A stretch of 55,852 bases of DNA from Bacteroidaceae bacterium (GTDB taxonomy: Bacteria > Bacteroidota > Bacteroidia > Bacteroidales > Bacteroidaceae), in the NCBI GenBank assembly GCA_017557005.1, contig JAFZFZ010000095.1, positions 1 to 55,852 on the forward strand. The letters run 5' to 3'. Below are positions 10,868 to 18,594 of the stretch, one piece after another. Below the pieces are notes generated by a model that saw nothing but the letters and a program-made list of their open reading frames with translations, ran no database searches and was not told the origin of the DNA. Each line of letters opens with the position of its first letter. Position 1 is the first letter of the stretch. A program made the position numbers and the translations under genes.

Positions 10868-13800
10868 ATGAAAAGTCCCAAGCAACTACTGCTCACCGCA
10901 CTCGCAGCCCTTACGCTACAGAGCATCAATGCTCAGCAAATGCCCTATAGAGGTACATTAGAGCACACACTCATATCCGAGCAATCCATAACAACAGCTG
11001 GCGATATCGAAGCGGCTACCCTCTTTACCCCCGAGGGCGACTTCACCATCGACCTCAGCATGCTCACTCGAAGCACACACCAAGGCGCACTGGAGATCAG
11101 AGCCGCCAACGGAAGCTATCGTGGCTTTAGCGCCAGCATCACCTCGGGCAGTATTGCGTTTGGCATCGACAACTTCGACCCTGCGGAGACACCCGTTACC
11201 TACTCCCTTAACCAGGACGACAAGGCACACACCTACCGCACCGTACTGCAAGGCGAAAAGATACATATCTACGAAGACACCACCCTGCTGGGCACACACA
11301 CGGCCGAGATCTTTGACCGCATGATAATGATGGATCCCTTCATCAGCACCGATGACAAGGAGCGCCAGGAGGGAATCTACGACAAGCACAACCTCATCCG
11401 CAATCCCGGTTTCGAGACCGAAGGTGTAGTGCTCAAGAGCGATGCCAGCGACTACCGCTTCTGGCCCGCCGAATGGGAGATCGCCAATGCCAACGCCAAG
11501 GATAAGCAGCAGACAGGCGTGCGATGCAACAAGGACAATGCTACCTATGCCAACGGACGTGAAGGCAGCTCGGCCTTGATGTTCCGCCAAGACGGTTCGG
11601 GCGGCTTCACCGCATCGGCCGGCAGCTACATCTACCAGCAACTGAGCGCCCCGCTCACCCCCGGACGTCGTTACAAACTCTCATTCCAGGCATTGAGCCA
11701 CACCAACGACTTGGGCAAGACCTATGCCGTAGCCGTAGGTTCGGCGCTCGGCACATGGGACAACCTCTATGCCACATGGGCAGCCCCTTCAGAGAAGCAA
11801 ATCGTCAAGGAATATCAGTACGAGTTCATCGCTACAGAGCAAAATGCCAACTACGTTGCCTTCGTATGCTATGGTGGTAGCGGCATCGTACACCTCGACC
11901 GCATCACCTTGGTAGAGGAGGTTGGTGGATACAATTTCTTCTCACTCTCGGCATACGACACCCCGGGAACTATCGACATCGACCTACTCGGCGTCAGCTA
12001 TAGCAAAGGGGCCTACTCTCCCATCTATCACATCAGCAACACACTTTACGACGGAGGCGAATACTACCTCTACAACACCTATTACAGCCGCCTACTCGGC
12101 ACCAACACCAGCAACTTGCCTGCACTGGTAGCCACTGACGGAGCGGCCAACAATGCAGGCAACACTTGGTGTGCCGAGCAGAGTGACAAGGCAGGTTACT
12201 ACCGCTTGCGCCACAAAGCAACCGGCAAATACCTTGCAGCCAGCACCGCCAACACCTGGAGCATGACACTTGCCGATGCAAAAGCATCCAACAACACCGA
12301 CCTTTGGGCTATCACCGAAGGTACTGCTGGCACCATCACCTCGCTCTATAGCGGCAAAGTATTGGGTGTAGACGGTGGTCAGGAGAGCAACGAATACATC
12401 GGCGTTTACTACGACAAGAGCACGGGTGAAATGAGCACATGGCAACTCGTAGAAGCTCAGTTCCCCCTCGAAGAAAGCCGCCTCGCTCTCTACCTCGGCG
12501 AACTCAATGAGGCCATCGCACTGGGTCAGCAGATTGCAGGTAGCGGCATCTATGGATTGGCAGCTACAGCCAACTTGCAAGCTACCCTCGACAAGGCACA
12601 AGCCATAGCAGATGCAGCAACCATTGCCGACATCGCACTCATCGTGACCACCACGACAGAGGTAAAAGAAGCCATAGATACTTGCAAGGAGAGTTCATCG
12701 GAAGACACCGGAAACATCCGCGTGTGGGCAACATACGATAGCCACCGACTCAGCTTGGGCGATAGCTACACCCTCAGTCTCGATAGCGTAACCTTTGCCA
12801 ACGACTCTACCATGTACCTACTTATCCGCAACCGCAACAAACTGGGCGCTTTGGTAGGTATCAGCCGCACCAGCATCAGCATAGGCGGACAAACGATTGC
12901 TACCATTGCCGCCAATGAGGACAAGCACAACTTCCGCTTGGCTGTAGACAAGGGCACACTGCGCATCTATCACAACAACCAATTGCAAGGTAGCGCTCCC
13001 ACCTATCAGGTACCTGCACTTACCACTGGAGGCGAAAAGACGGAATTCACAGGTCTTGCCACCCAGCACCTAAGCAGCTACGTTGCAGAAATCATCAGCC
13101 CCGAAAAGGCGCTCGCACCCGGTGAATACGATGGAGACAAATATAATAAGGTGAAGCGTCAGATTGCACAGGCCTACCATTGCAACCTACACCTGAGTGA
13201 GCCGGCCGACTACTTCCTGCTCAACGAAGGAGCCACACTGGAGGAGTCGTCCATCGACATCCGCAACGAGAAGTGCTGGGTCATCTTCCCCCACACACGT
13301 CCCTCGGCCACTACACAGACAATGAACGCGCGCATCAAGATTAATGGTGCCAAGCCACAATCGAAGACCAACTACCGTGCAGCCATCTATCTCGACGGTG
13401 CAGCCATCATACCCTACCCCTCAAGCGTGCAGCCCCTCTCCATCTTCAGTGGCGAACTCTATGCCGGTGAGGCTACCAACTACGGCACAGGCAAGCACAA
13501 CAACCTTGGCATCAAGGCCAACACCATGCAGAGCTTCATCCTCAAGCGTGGCTACATGGCAACCTTTGCGACCAATAGCGATGGTAGCGGATATAGCCGC
13601 GTGTATGTAGCCGACCACGACGATCTACTCGTACCGGTAGCCCCTGAAGCGCTCAACCGCCGTGTGTCAAGCATCGTCGTGAAACCCTGGCAATATATAT
13701 CGAAGAAGGGTTGGGGAAGCACTGCAGGCAACAACACCATCAACACCCACACTGAAACAATCCGAGCCAACTGGTTCTACACCTGGAGTGCCGACCGCAA

Positions 13801-14962
13801 GAGTACGACAGACCTCGAATATGTACCCATCAAGCAACACCTCTGGTGGCCTGGTTGGTCACAGATCAACGCATTGGAGGAGTCGACCCACGTACTCGGA
13901 TACAACGAGCCCGAACACTCCGAGCAGCATGGATCGGCACAATGCTCGTGCGGAGGTGCTATCAGCGAGTGGAGTGCCTTCACTCACCACACCGAGTTCT
14001 TCGAGAGCGGCATGCGCATCGGTTCGCCCTCACCGACCGATGCTGGATGGCTCAAAAACTACGTACAGTACTGCCACAACTATGCATACCGCTGCGACTT
14101 TGTGGTGACACACTCGTACTGGAAAGAGGATGTAAACACCTGGAAGCAACGACTCGAGGATATCTACAAGTCTACTGGCCGCCCCATCTGGATTACCGAG
14201 ATGGAGAACGGCGCCTCATGGGATAAGCCCAGCGAAGGCAATGTGAACGATGCAGCCAAGAAGTACCAGAAGATTTTCGATCTGCTCGAGAGTCTCGACT
14301 ACGTAGAGCGTTACGTCCCCTACAACGACGACCTTTGGTACAACAAGATGATCTACGACGATGGATGGCCCACGCCCGCGGGATTCATCTTCAAGGATTA
14401 TCCCTCATCATTTGCCTATAAGGCAGAGGTGCAGTATATCCCCGATTGGTGGAAACCTTCATTGCAGAATGTCAGCATGACAGCAAGCTACAATGCCAAG
14501 AGCAAATGCATCGACTTTGCCGTAACCAATAACAATGGTGACGTCACCGACGCGCTCGTGGTAGAGTACAGCTACGATGGCAACACCTGGGAGATAGCCT
14601 ACGAGGAGACTGGACGCTGGAAATTCGATAGTAACAGCTACACCCTCAGCACAGAGGCGGCTGCCTTTGAGGAGGGCACCATCTACTTCCGCCTGCATGC
14701 GACCACTCTCATCGGAGGTGACACCTACAGCGAAGCAATCAGCATCAATCTCGACACCGACATCGCAGCTATCATGCTCGATGGCACACAAATCAAGCAC
14801 GGTAAAGGCTACGTCGAGATTATCTCACCACGCCAACAAACAATAGCCATACATACATTAGACGGACGTTTGGTAGAGAAGGTCACCGTCAAGGGTACGG
14901 CACACGTGCCTCTTGCCCCCGGCACCTACCTCATCAACCAACAGAAAATCAATATCCACTAA
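10868..14962 (+). CDS. Very large secreted multidomain GH128-type glycoside hydrolase
   Basis: A 1364-residue protein with a signal peptide (cleavage after INAQ, about residue 23). Apparent domains: a laminin-G/concanavalin-like sandwich (about 25-150), a CBM4/9-like module beginning RNPGFETEG (about 175-350), a ricin-type beta-trefoil (about 395-530) with RLRHKATGKYLAAS, a short alanine-rich helical stretch (about 535-600), a second laminin-G-like sandwich (about 605-780), and a GH128-like catalytic region (about 830-1215). The last has LGYNEPEHS (Glu1014, likely acid/base), THSYW and WITEMENGAS (Glu1111, likely nucleophile). A fibronectin-like segment and a C-terminal tail (HTLDGRLVEK, then LAPGTYLI) follow, recalling type IX sorting domains. 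It shares its catalytic part with the 927-residue protein encoded at 251-3034 but carries extra binding modules. It is first in a plus-strand group with DUF6057 and PD40 genes. Beta-1,3-glucan is the expected substrate. Confidence 0.78.
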   Translation: MKSPKQLLLTALAALTLQSINAQQMPYRGTLEHTLISEQSITTAGDIEAATLFTPEGDFTIDLSMLTRSTHQGALEIRAANGSYRGFSASITSGSIAFGIDNFDPAETPVTYSLNQDDKAHTYRTVLQGEKIHIYEDTTLLGTHTAEIFDRMIMMDPFISTDDKERQEGIYDKHNLIRNPGFETEGVVLKSDASDYRFWPAEWEIANANAKDKQQTGVRCNKDNATYANGREGSSALMFRQDGSGGFTASAGSYIYQQLSAPLTPGRRYKLSFQALSHTNDLGKTYAVAVGSALGTWDNLYATWAAPSEKQIVKEYQYEFIATEQNANYVAFVCYGGSGIVHLDRITLVEEVGGYNFFSLSAYDTPGTIDIDLLGVSYSKGAYSPIYHISNTLYDGGEYYLYNTYYSRLLGTNTSNLPALVATDGAANNAGNTWCAEQSDKAGYYRLRHKATGKYLAASTANTWSMTLADAKASNNTDLWAITEGTAGTITSLYSGKVLGVDGGQESNEYIGVYYDKSTGEMSTWQLVEAQFPLEESRLALYLGELNEAIALGQQIAGSGIYGLAATANLQATLDKAQAIADAATIADIALIVTTTTEVKEAIDTCKESSSEDTGNIRVWATYDSHRLSLGDSYTLSLDSVTFANDSTMYLLIRNRNKLGALVGISRTSISIGGQTIATIAANEDKHNFRLAVDKGTLRIYHNNQLQGSAPTYQVPALTTGGEKTEFTGLATQHLSSYVAEIISPEKALAPGEYDGDKYNKVKRQIAQAYHCNLHLSEPADYFLLNEGATLEESSIDIRNEKCWVIFPHTRPSATTQTMNARIKINGAKPQSKTNYRAAIYLDGAAIIPYPSSVQPLSIFSGELYAGEATNYGTGKHNNLGIKANTMQSFILKRGYMATFATNSDGSGYSRVYVADHDDLLVPVAPEALNRRVSSIVVKPWQYISKKGWGSTAGNNTINTHTETIRANWFYTWSADRKSTTDLEYVPIKQHLWWPGWSQINALEESTHVLGYNEPEHSEQHGSAQCSCGGAISEWSAFTHHTEFFESGMRIGSPSPTDAGWLKNYVQYCHNYAYRCDFVVTHSYWKEDVNTWKQRLEDIYKSTGRPIWITEMENGASWDKPSEGNVNDAAKKYQKIFDLLESLDYVERYVPYNDDLWYNKMIYDDGWPTPAGFIFKDYPSSFAYKAEVQYIPDWWKPSLQNVSMTASYNAKSKCIDFAVTNNNGDVTDALVVEYSYDGNTWEIAYEETGRWKFDSNSYTLSTEAAAFEEGTIYFRLHATTLIGGDTYSEAISINLDTDIAAIMLDGTQIKHGKGYVEIISPRQQTIAIHTLDGRLVEKVTVKGTAHVPLAPGTYLINQQKINIH

Positions 14963-14999
14963 CATTAATAGCCCTTAATCCCCCTTAATAGACTTTAAT
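14963..14999. repeat. TTAAT array with exact 10-bp period
   Basis: Four TTAAT copies begin at 14965, 14975, 14985 and 14995, an exact 10-bp period, with variable bases between (CATTAATAGC, CCTTAATCCC and so on). The array starts directly after the stop codon of the 1364-residue protein and fills most of the 55-bp gap to the next gene. Confidence 0.75.
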
Positions 15000-15017
15000 A
15001 AAATAAAACAATAGATT

Positions 15018-16871
15018 ATGACCCAACCCACCAACCCCACCGTAGAAGAAGGAAAGCTCAAGCGCTTTCCCCTCATCGCCGGAGCAGTCTTCGTGGCTGT
15101 AGCATGGGCATTGCTCAACATCTTTGAGCACGAGTACCTCTTCCGCGTACAAGAGCTCTCGCTATGGCTGCCCACCAAAGTATTCTTTGATGAACGCATG
15201 TTGGTTCCTGGCGGACTGATGACTTACATCGCCTGCTTCCTCACGCAGTTCTTCTATTATCCGATGTTAGGTTCACTCATCTTTGTCGGACTTCTGTTCG
15301 TAGTACAGTTGCTCACCCAAAAGATCTTCAAGATTCCTGCGCGCTGGGGATTACTGGCCTTGCTCCCCGGAGTACTCATCTTGAGTTGTGCTATGGAGGC
15401 TGGCTACTGGATTTTCCAGATTAAGACCCAAGGTTACTTCTACTCCATGCTCGTAGGCTTCCTCTTCACCCTTTCGACCATACGCCTGCATCAAATCATC
15501 AAGGGTTGGGGCCGATACCTTTGGGTTGTGGCCATAGCTGCAGTAGGCTACCCTCTTTTCGGTTTCTACGCGCTACTCGCTCTGCTCGCAATAGCCGTAT
15601 TGGCTGTAGTCAAAGCCGAAGAACGTAACATCGGCCTTGCCCTCCTCTGCCTCGCAGTTGCAGCAGCTACTCCTATATTATATTATAATATATATAGCCA
15701 GACCCGTTTCGCACGTATGTTTACAGCTGGTATGCCTGCCTTCTTCTTTGAGGCACGCGACCTGCGCACATGGGTTCCCTATATTTTACTCTACCTCTTC
15801 CCCTTGGTAATCCCATTCATCCGTTTCGACCGCGCTGCATCGTTCACAATACCCAAGGACCGCTTCATCCTCTCACAGGGCATCAGTGCTGTAGTGATTG
15901 TATTCATCGTGCAGTTCTTCTGGTTCCGCGACCCCAATTTCCGCGCCGAAATCAAGATGAACCACTACATGGAGCGCCTCGAATGGCGTAAGATTCTCGA
16001 CATTGCCAAGAAACAGGAGCAAACCCCTACCCGACTCATGGTGCTCAACCGCAATCTTGCATTGCTCAAACTGGGACGTGCTGGCGACGAGATGTTTCAC
16101 TACCTCGATGGAGGAGAACCCGCCGCATCGCCCTTTGAGATACGCCTTATGCAGGTAGGTGGCAAGATGCTCTATTACCACTATGCCCGCATGAACTTCT
16201 GCTATCGTTGGTGCTTAGAAGATGCCGTAGAGTATGGTTGGAAAGTCGACTACCTGAAGTACATGGTAAAGACCTCCATCATATCGGGCGAATATGATTT
16301 GGCTCAGAAGTATATCAACACACTGAAAAAGACCCTCTTCTACAAGAAATGGGCCAAGAAGTACGAAAAGTTCATTGAGAATCCCGCTCTCATTGCCAAA
16401 GACCGCGAATTTGCCAGCATCTTGCCCCTCTATCAGTTCGAGGACCAGCTCGATGGTGACAACACCTTGGTAGAGATATACCTACTCAACTACTTTGCCC
16501 ACACCTATAGCGACCTCAACACACCCATGTTTGACGAGGCAGCTCTGATGTGTGCGCTCACACTCAAGGACATCCAAACCTTCTGGAACTGTTTCTTCCG
16601 TTATGCCAACAGCCACAAGGCCGACCGCATGCCCACCCATTATCAGGAGGCAGCTCTGCTTTATGGAAACTTGGAAAAGAATGTAGATATCAGCAAGATG
16701 CCCTTTGACAAAACGGTCAAGCTACGTTTCCAAGACTTCATGCGATTTGCGCAGAAACATGCGGTGAAGGATGTAGAGCGCGACCCCGAAGCAAAAAAGC
16801 TCTTCTACGAGCGCTTCGGCGACACCTTCTACTACTTCTATTTCTTTATCCGAGATGTAAAATCATATTAA
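15018..16871 (+). CDS. DUF6057-like polytopic membrane protein
   Basis: A 617-residue protein whose first half (about 20-310) contains roughly eight or nine hydrophobic segments, among them residues 20-40, 65-100, 110-125, 140-155, 170-195, 205-220, 250-270 and 290-305. The second half (about 325-617) is soluble and mostly helical, with TPR-like pairs rich in Leu, Tyr and Lys (for example YDLAQKYINTLKK). This two-part layout matches the DUF6057 family of Bacteroidetes as I remember it. Function is unknown. It is not obviously an enzyme or transporter. It lies 55 bp downstream of the GH128-type gene and 76 bp upstream of the PD40 lipoprotein gene, all co-directional. Confidence 0.72.
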   Translation: MTQPTNPTVEEGKLKRFPLIAGAVFVAVAWALLNIFEHEYLFRVQELSLWLPTKVFFDERMLVPGGLMTYIACFLTQFFYYPMLGSLIFVGLLFVVQLLTQKIFKIPARWGLLALLPGVLILSCAMEAGYWIFQIKTQGYFYSMLVGFLFTLSTIRLHQIIKGWGRYLWVVAIAAVGYPLFGFYALLALLAIAVLAVVKAEERNIGLALLCLAVAAATPILYYNIYSQTRFARMFTAGMPAFFFEARDLRTWVPYILLYLFPLVIPFIRFDRAASFTIPKDRFILSQGISAVVIVFIVQFFWFRDPNFRAEIKMNHYMERLEWRKILDIAKKQEQTPTRLMVLNRNLALLKLGRAGDEMFHYLDGGEPAASPFEIRLMQVGGKMLYYHYARMNFCYRWCLEDAVEYGWKVDYLKYMVKTSIISGEYDLAQKYINTLKKTLFYKKWAKKYEKFIENPALIAKDREFASILPLYQFEDQLDGDNTLVEIYLLNYFAHTYSDLNTPMFDEAALMCALTLKDIQTFWNCFFRYANSHKADRMPTHYQEAALLYGNLEKNVDISKMPFDKTVKLRFQDFMRFAQKHAVKDVERDPEAKKLFYERFGDTFYYFYFFIRDVKSY

Positions 16872-16878
16872 ATCGCTC

Positions 16879-16936
16879 TCTAGAAACTCTAGAGAATCTA
16901 GTAACTCTAGATTGCCTAGATCCTAATCCTAATAAA
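16879..16936. repeat. CTAG array, 9-bp period, in front of the PD40 lipoprotein gene
   Basis: Five CTAG cores in units such as CTAGAAACT, CTAGAGAAT, CTAGTAACT and CTAGATTGC are spaced 9 bp, then decay into CCTAATCCTAAT. The array ends about 11 bp before the ATG at 16948. The unit TCTAGAGAATCTAG also occurs, in the sense direction, in the array before the GH128 gene at 3034. Confidence 0.82.
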
Positions 16937-16947
16937 CAAATCCCAAA

Positions 16948-18456
16948 ATGAAATACTATCACCTACCACTCATCGCTACGCTCTGCCTCCTCGCAAGCTG
17001 CACCGCCAAGGTTCCGGGCCACTACACTGAGGTAGATAAGAATCCCGACATACACCCCAACTACAAGAACATCACTATCCCCTACAACATCGCTCCGCTC
17101 AACTTTGCCTATACCATGGAGGGCGAGTCCTTCGTAACCGAGTTGCAAGGAGATGAGCAAACCCTTGTCACCAAGGGCAAAGAGGCACGCTGGGACATTA
17201 AGAAATGGAACCAATTCATTGAGTCCAACAAAGGCAAAAAGGTAAAGATCAACACCTACGCAAAGACTGCCGAAGGATGGACTAAATATCGCACAATGAC
17301 ATGGACCATTGCCGAAGAGCCCATCGACCCCTATATCTCGTACCGTATCATTGCCCCCTCATACGTAACCTATGAAGAGTTGAGCATACGTCAGCGAAAC
17401 CTCGCCAACTTCGACGAGAGCATAATATATAACAACATGCTACAGAGCACCGATGAAGACGGCCAATGCATCAACTGCCACTCATACAAGAATTACAAGA
17501 CCGACAACATGCAATTCCATGTGCGCCAGCACAAGGGAGGTACTATGCTCGTCACCAATGGAGAGGTAAAAAAGATCAATCTTAAGACCGACTCTACCAT
17601 CTCTGCAGGTGTGTATCCGGCATGGCACCCCACCCACAACTTGATTGCCTACTCCATTAACGACACCGGCCAATCATTCCATACAAAGAATAGCAACAAG
17701 ATTGAGGTTCAAGATCTTAAGAGCGACCTCATACTCTACGACATCGACCACAACGAAGTGAGCTTCATTGAGCACGACACCCTCGAATGGGAAGTATTCC
17801 CCGCCTGGGCTCCCGACGGCAAGATGCTCTACTACAACTCTGCCCACTACGAGATACAGAACCATGCCAATAGAGAGCGTGAGATTATCGACAACTACAA
17901 GGAGTTCCACTACAACATCTATCGCAAACCCTTCGACCCCGACACCAAGACTTTTGGTCCCAGCGAACTGGTACTCAACGCCGATTCATTGGGCAAGAGC
18001 GCTACGCTACCACGCATCTCGCCCGACGGTCGCTACCTACTCTTTGGCATGGCCGAATATGGCTGTTTCCATATCTGGCACAAGGATGCAGACCTCTACT
18101 TGATAGACTTGAAGACAAACCAGTTGCGCAATCTCCGAGAGATCAACAGTAAGGAAGTGGAGAGCTATCACTCATGGTCAAGCAACGGTCGTTGGATCCT
18201 CTTTACCAGCCGCCGCGACGATGGAGGATTTACTCGTCTATACATCGCCTATTTCGACAAGAACGGACGCACCCACAAGCCCTTCATCCTCCCCCAAAAG
18301 GACCCCTATTTCTACAACGACTACTACAAGAGTTACAATGTTCCCGAGTACATGATAGAGCCCGTCACCATCACACCACAGGAATTTGCGCGACACATTG
18401 AGCAACCAGCACAATCTGCCATTTTCAGAAGTCAGAGTGAAAACGGCACAAAATAA
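16948..18456 (+). CDS. PD40/TolB-like beta-propeller lipoprotein with a CXXCH motif
   Basis: A 502-residue lipoprotein: the signal peptide ends in the lipobox LLASC (Cys17). From about residue 215 on, the sequence shows PD40/WD40-like propeller repeats: AWHPTHNLIAYS, PAWAPDGKMLYYNS, PRISPDGRYLLFGM and SWSSNGRWILFTSRRDDGG. Before the propeller, Cys174-Ile-Asn-Cys177-His178 forms a single haem-c type CXXCH motif in GQCINCHSYKN. Bacteroidetes and planctomycete TolB-like proteins with such a motif are known to me, but haem binding is not proven here. It follows the DUF6057 gene and lies 138 bp before the FAS1/SusCD operon, which has its own promoter. A role in an envelope complex is likely; the exact function is unknown. 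Confidence 0.78.
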   Translation: MKYYHLPLIATLCLLASCTAKVPGHYTEVDKNPDIHPNYKNITIPYNIAPLNFAYTMEGESFVTELQGDEQTLVTKGKEARWDIKKWNQFIESNKGKKVKINTYAKTAEGWTKYRTMTWTIAEEPIDPYISYRIIAPSYVTYEELSIRQRNLANFDESIIYNNMLQSTDEDGQCINCHSYKNYKTDNMQFHVRQHKGGTMLVTNGEVKKINLKTDSTISAGVYPAWHPTHNLIAYSINDTGQSFHTKNSNKIEVQDLKSDLILYDIDHNEVSFIEHDTLEWEVFPAWAPDGKMLYYNSAHYEIQNHANREREIIDNYKEFHYNIYRKPFDPDTKTFGPSELVLNADSLGKSATLPRISPDGRYLLFGMAEYGCFHIWHKDADLYLIDLKTNQLRNLREINSKEVESYHSWSSNGRWILFTSRRDDGGFTRLYIAYFDKNGRTHKPFILPQKDPYFYNDYYKSYNVPEYMIEPVTITPQEFARHIEQPAQSAIFRSQSENGTK

Positions 18457-18512
18457 AGCAATATAACCAAAGGTTAAAAATCTCGCGGAACGCAAAAAAA
18501 ACTAATTAGAAA

Positions 18513-18544
18513 TTAGCAAGTATGGAGAAATAAATATACCTTTG
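18513..18544 (+). promoter_or_regulatory. Promoter of the FAS1/SusCD operon
   Basis: A TTAG -33-like box (18513-18516), a 20-bp spacer and TACCTTTG (18537-18544, a TAnnTTTG match) lie upstream of the ATG at 18595. Transcription would start near 18551, giving a leader of about 44 nt. No regulatory gene (ECF sigma, anti-sigma or hybrid two-component) is seen nearby. Confidence 0.72.
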
Positions 18545-18594
18545 TCCGTTAAATAGTGTAAATTAGCATAAAATAACATTAACTAATATCGAAT

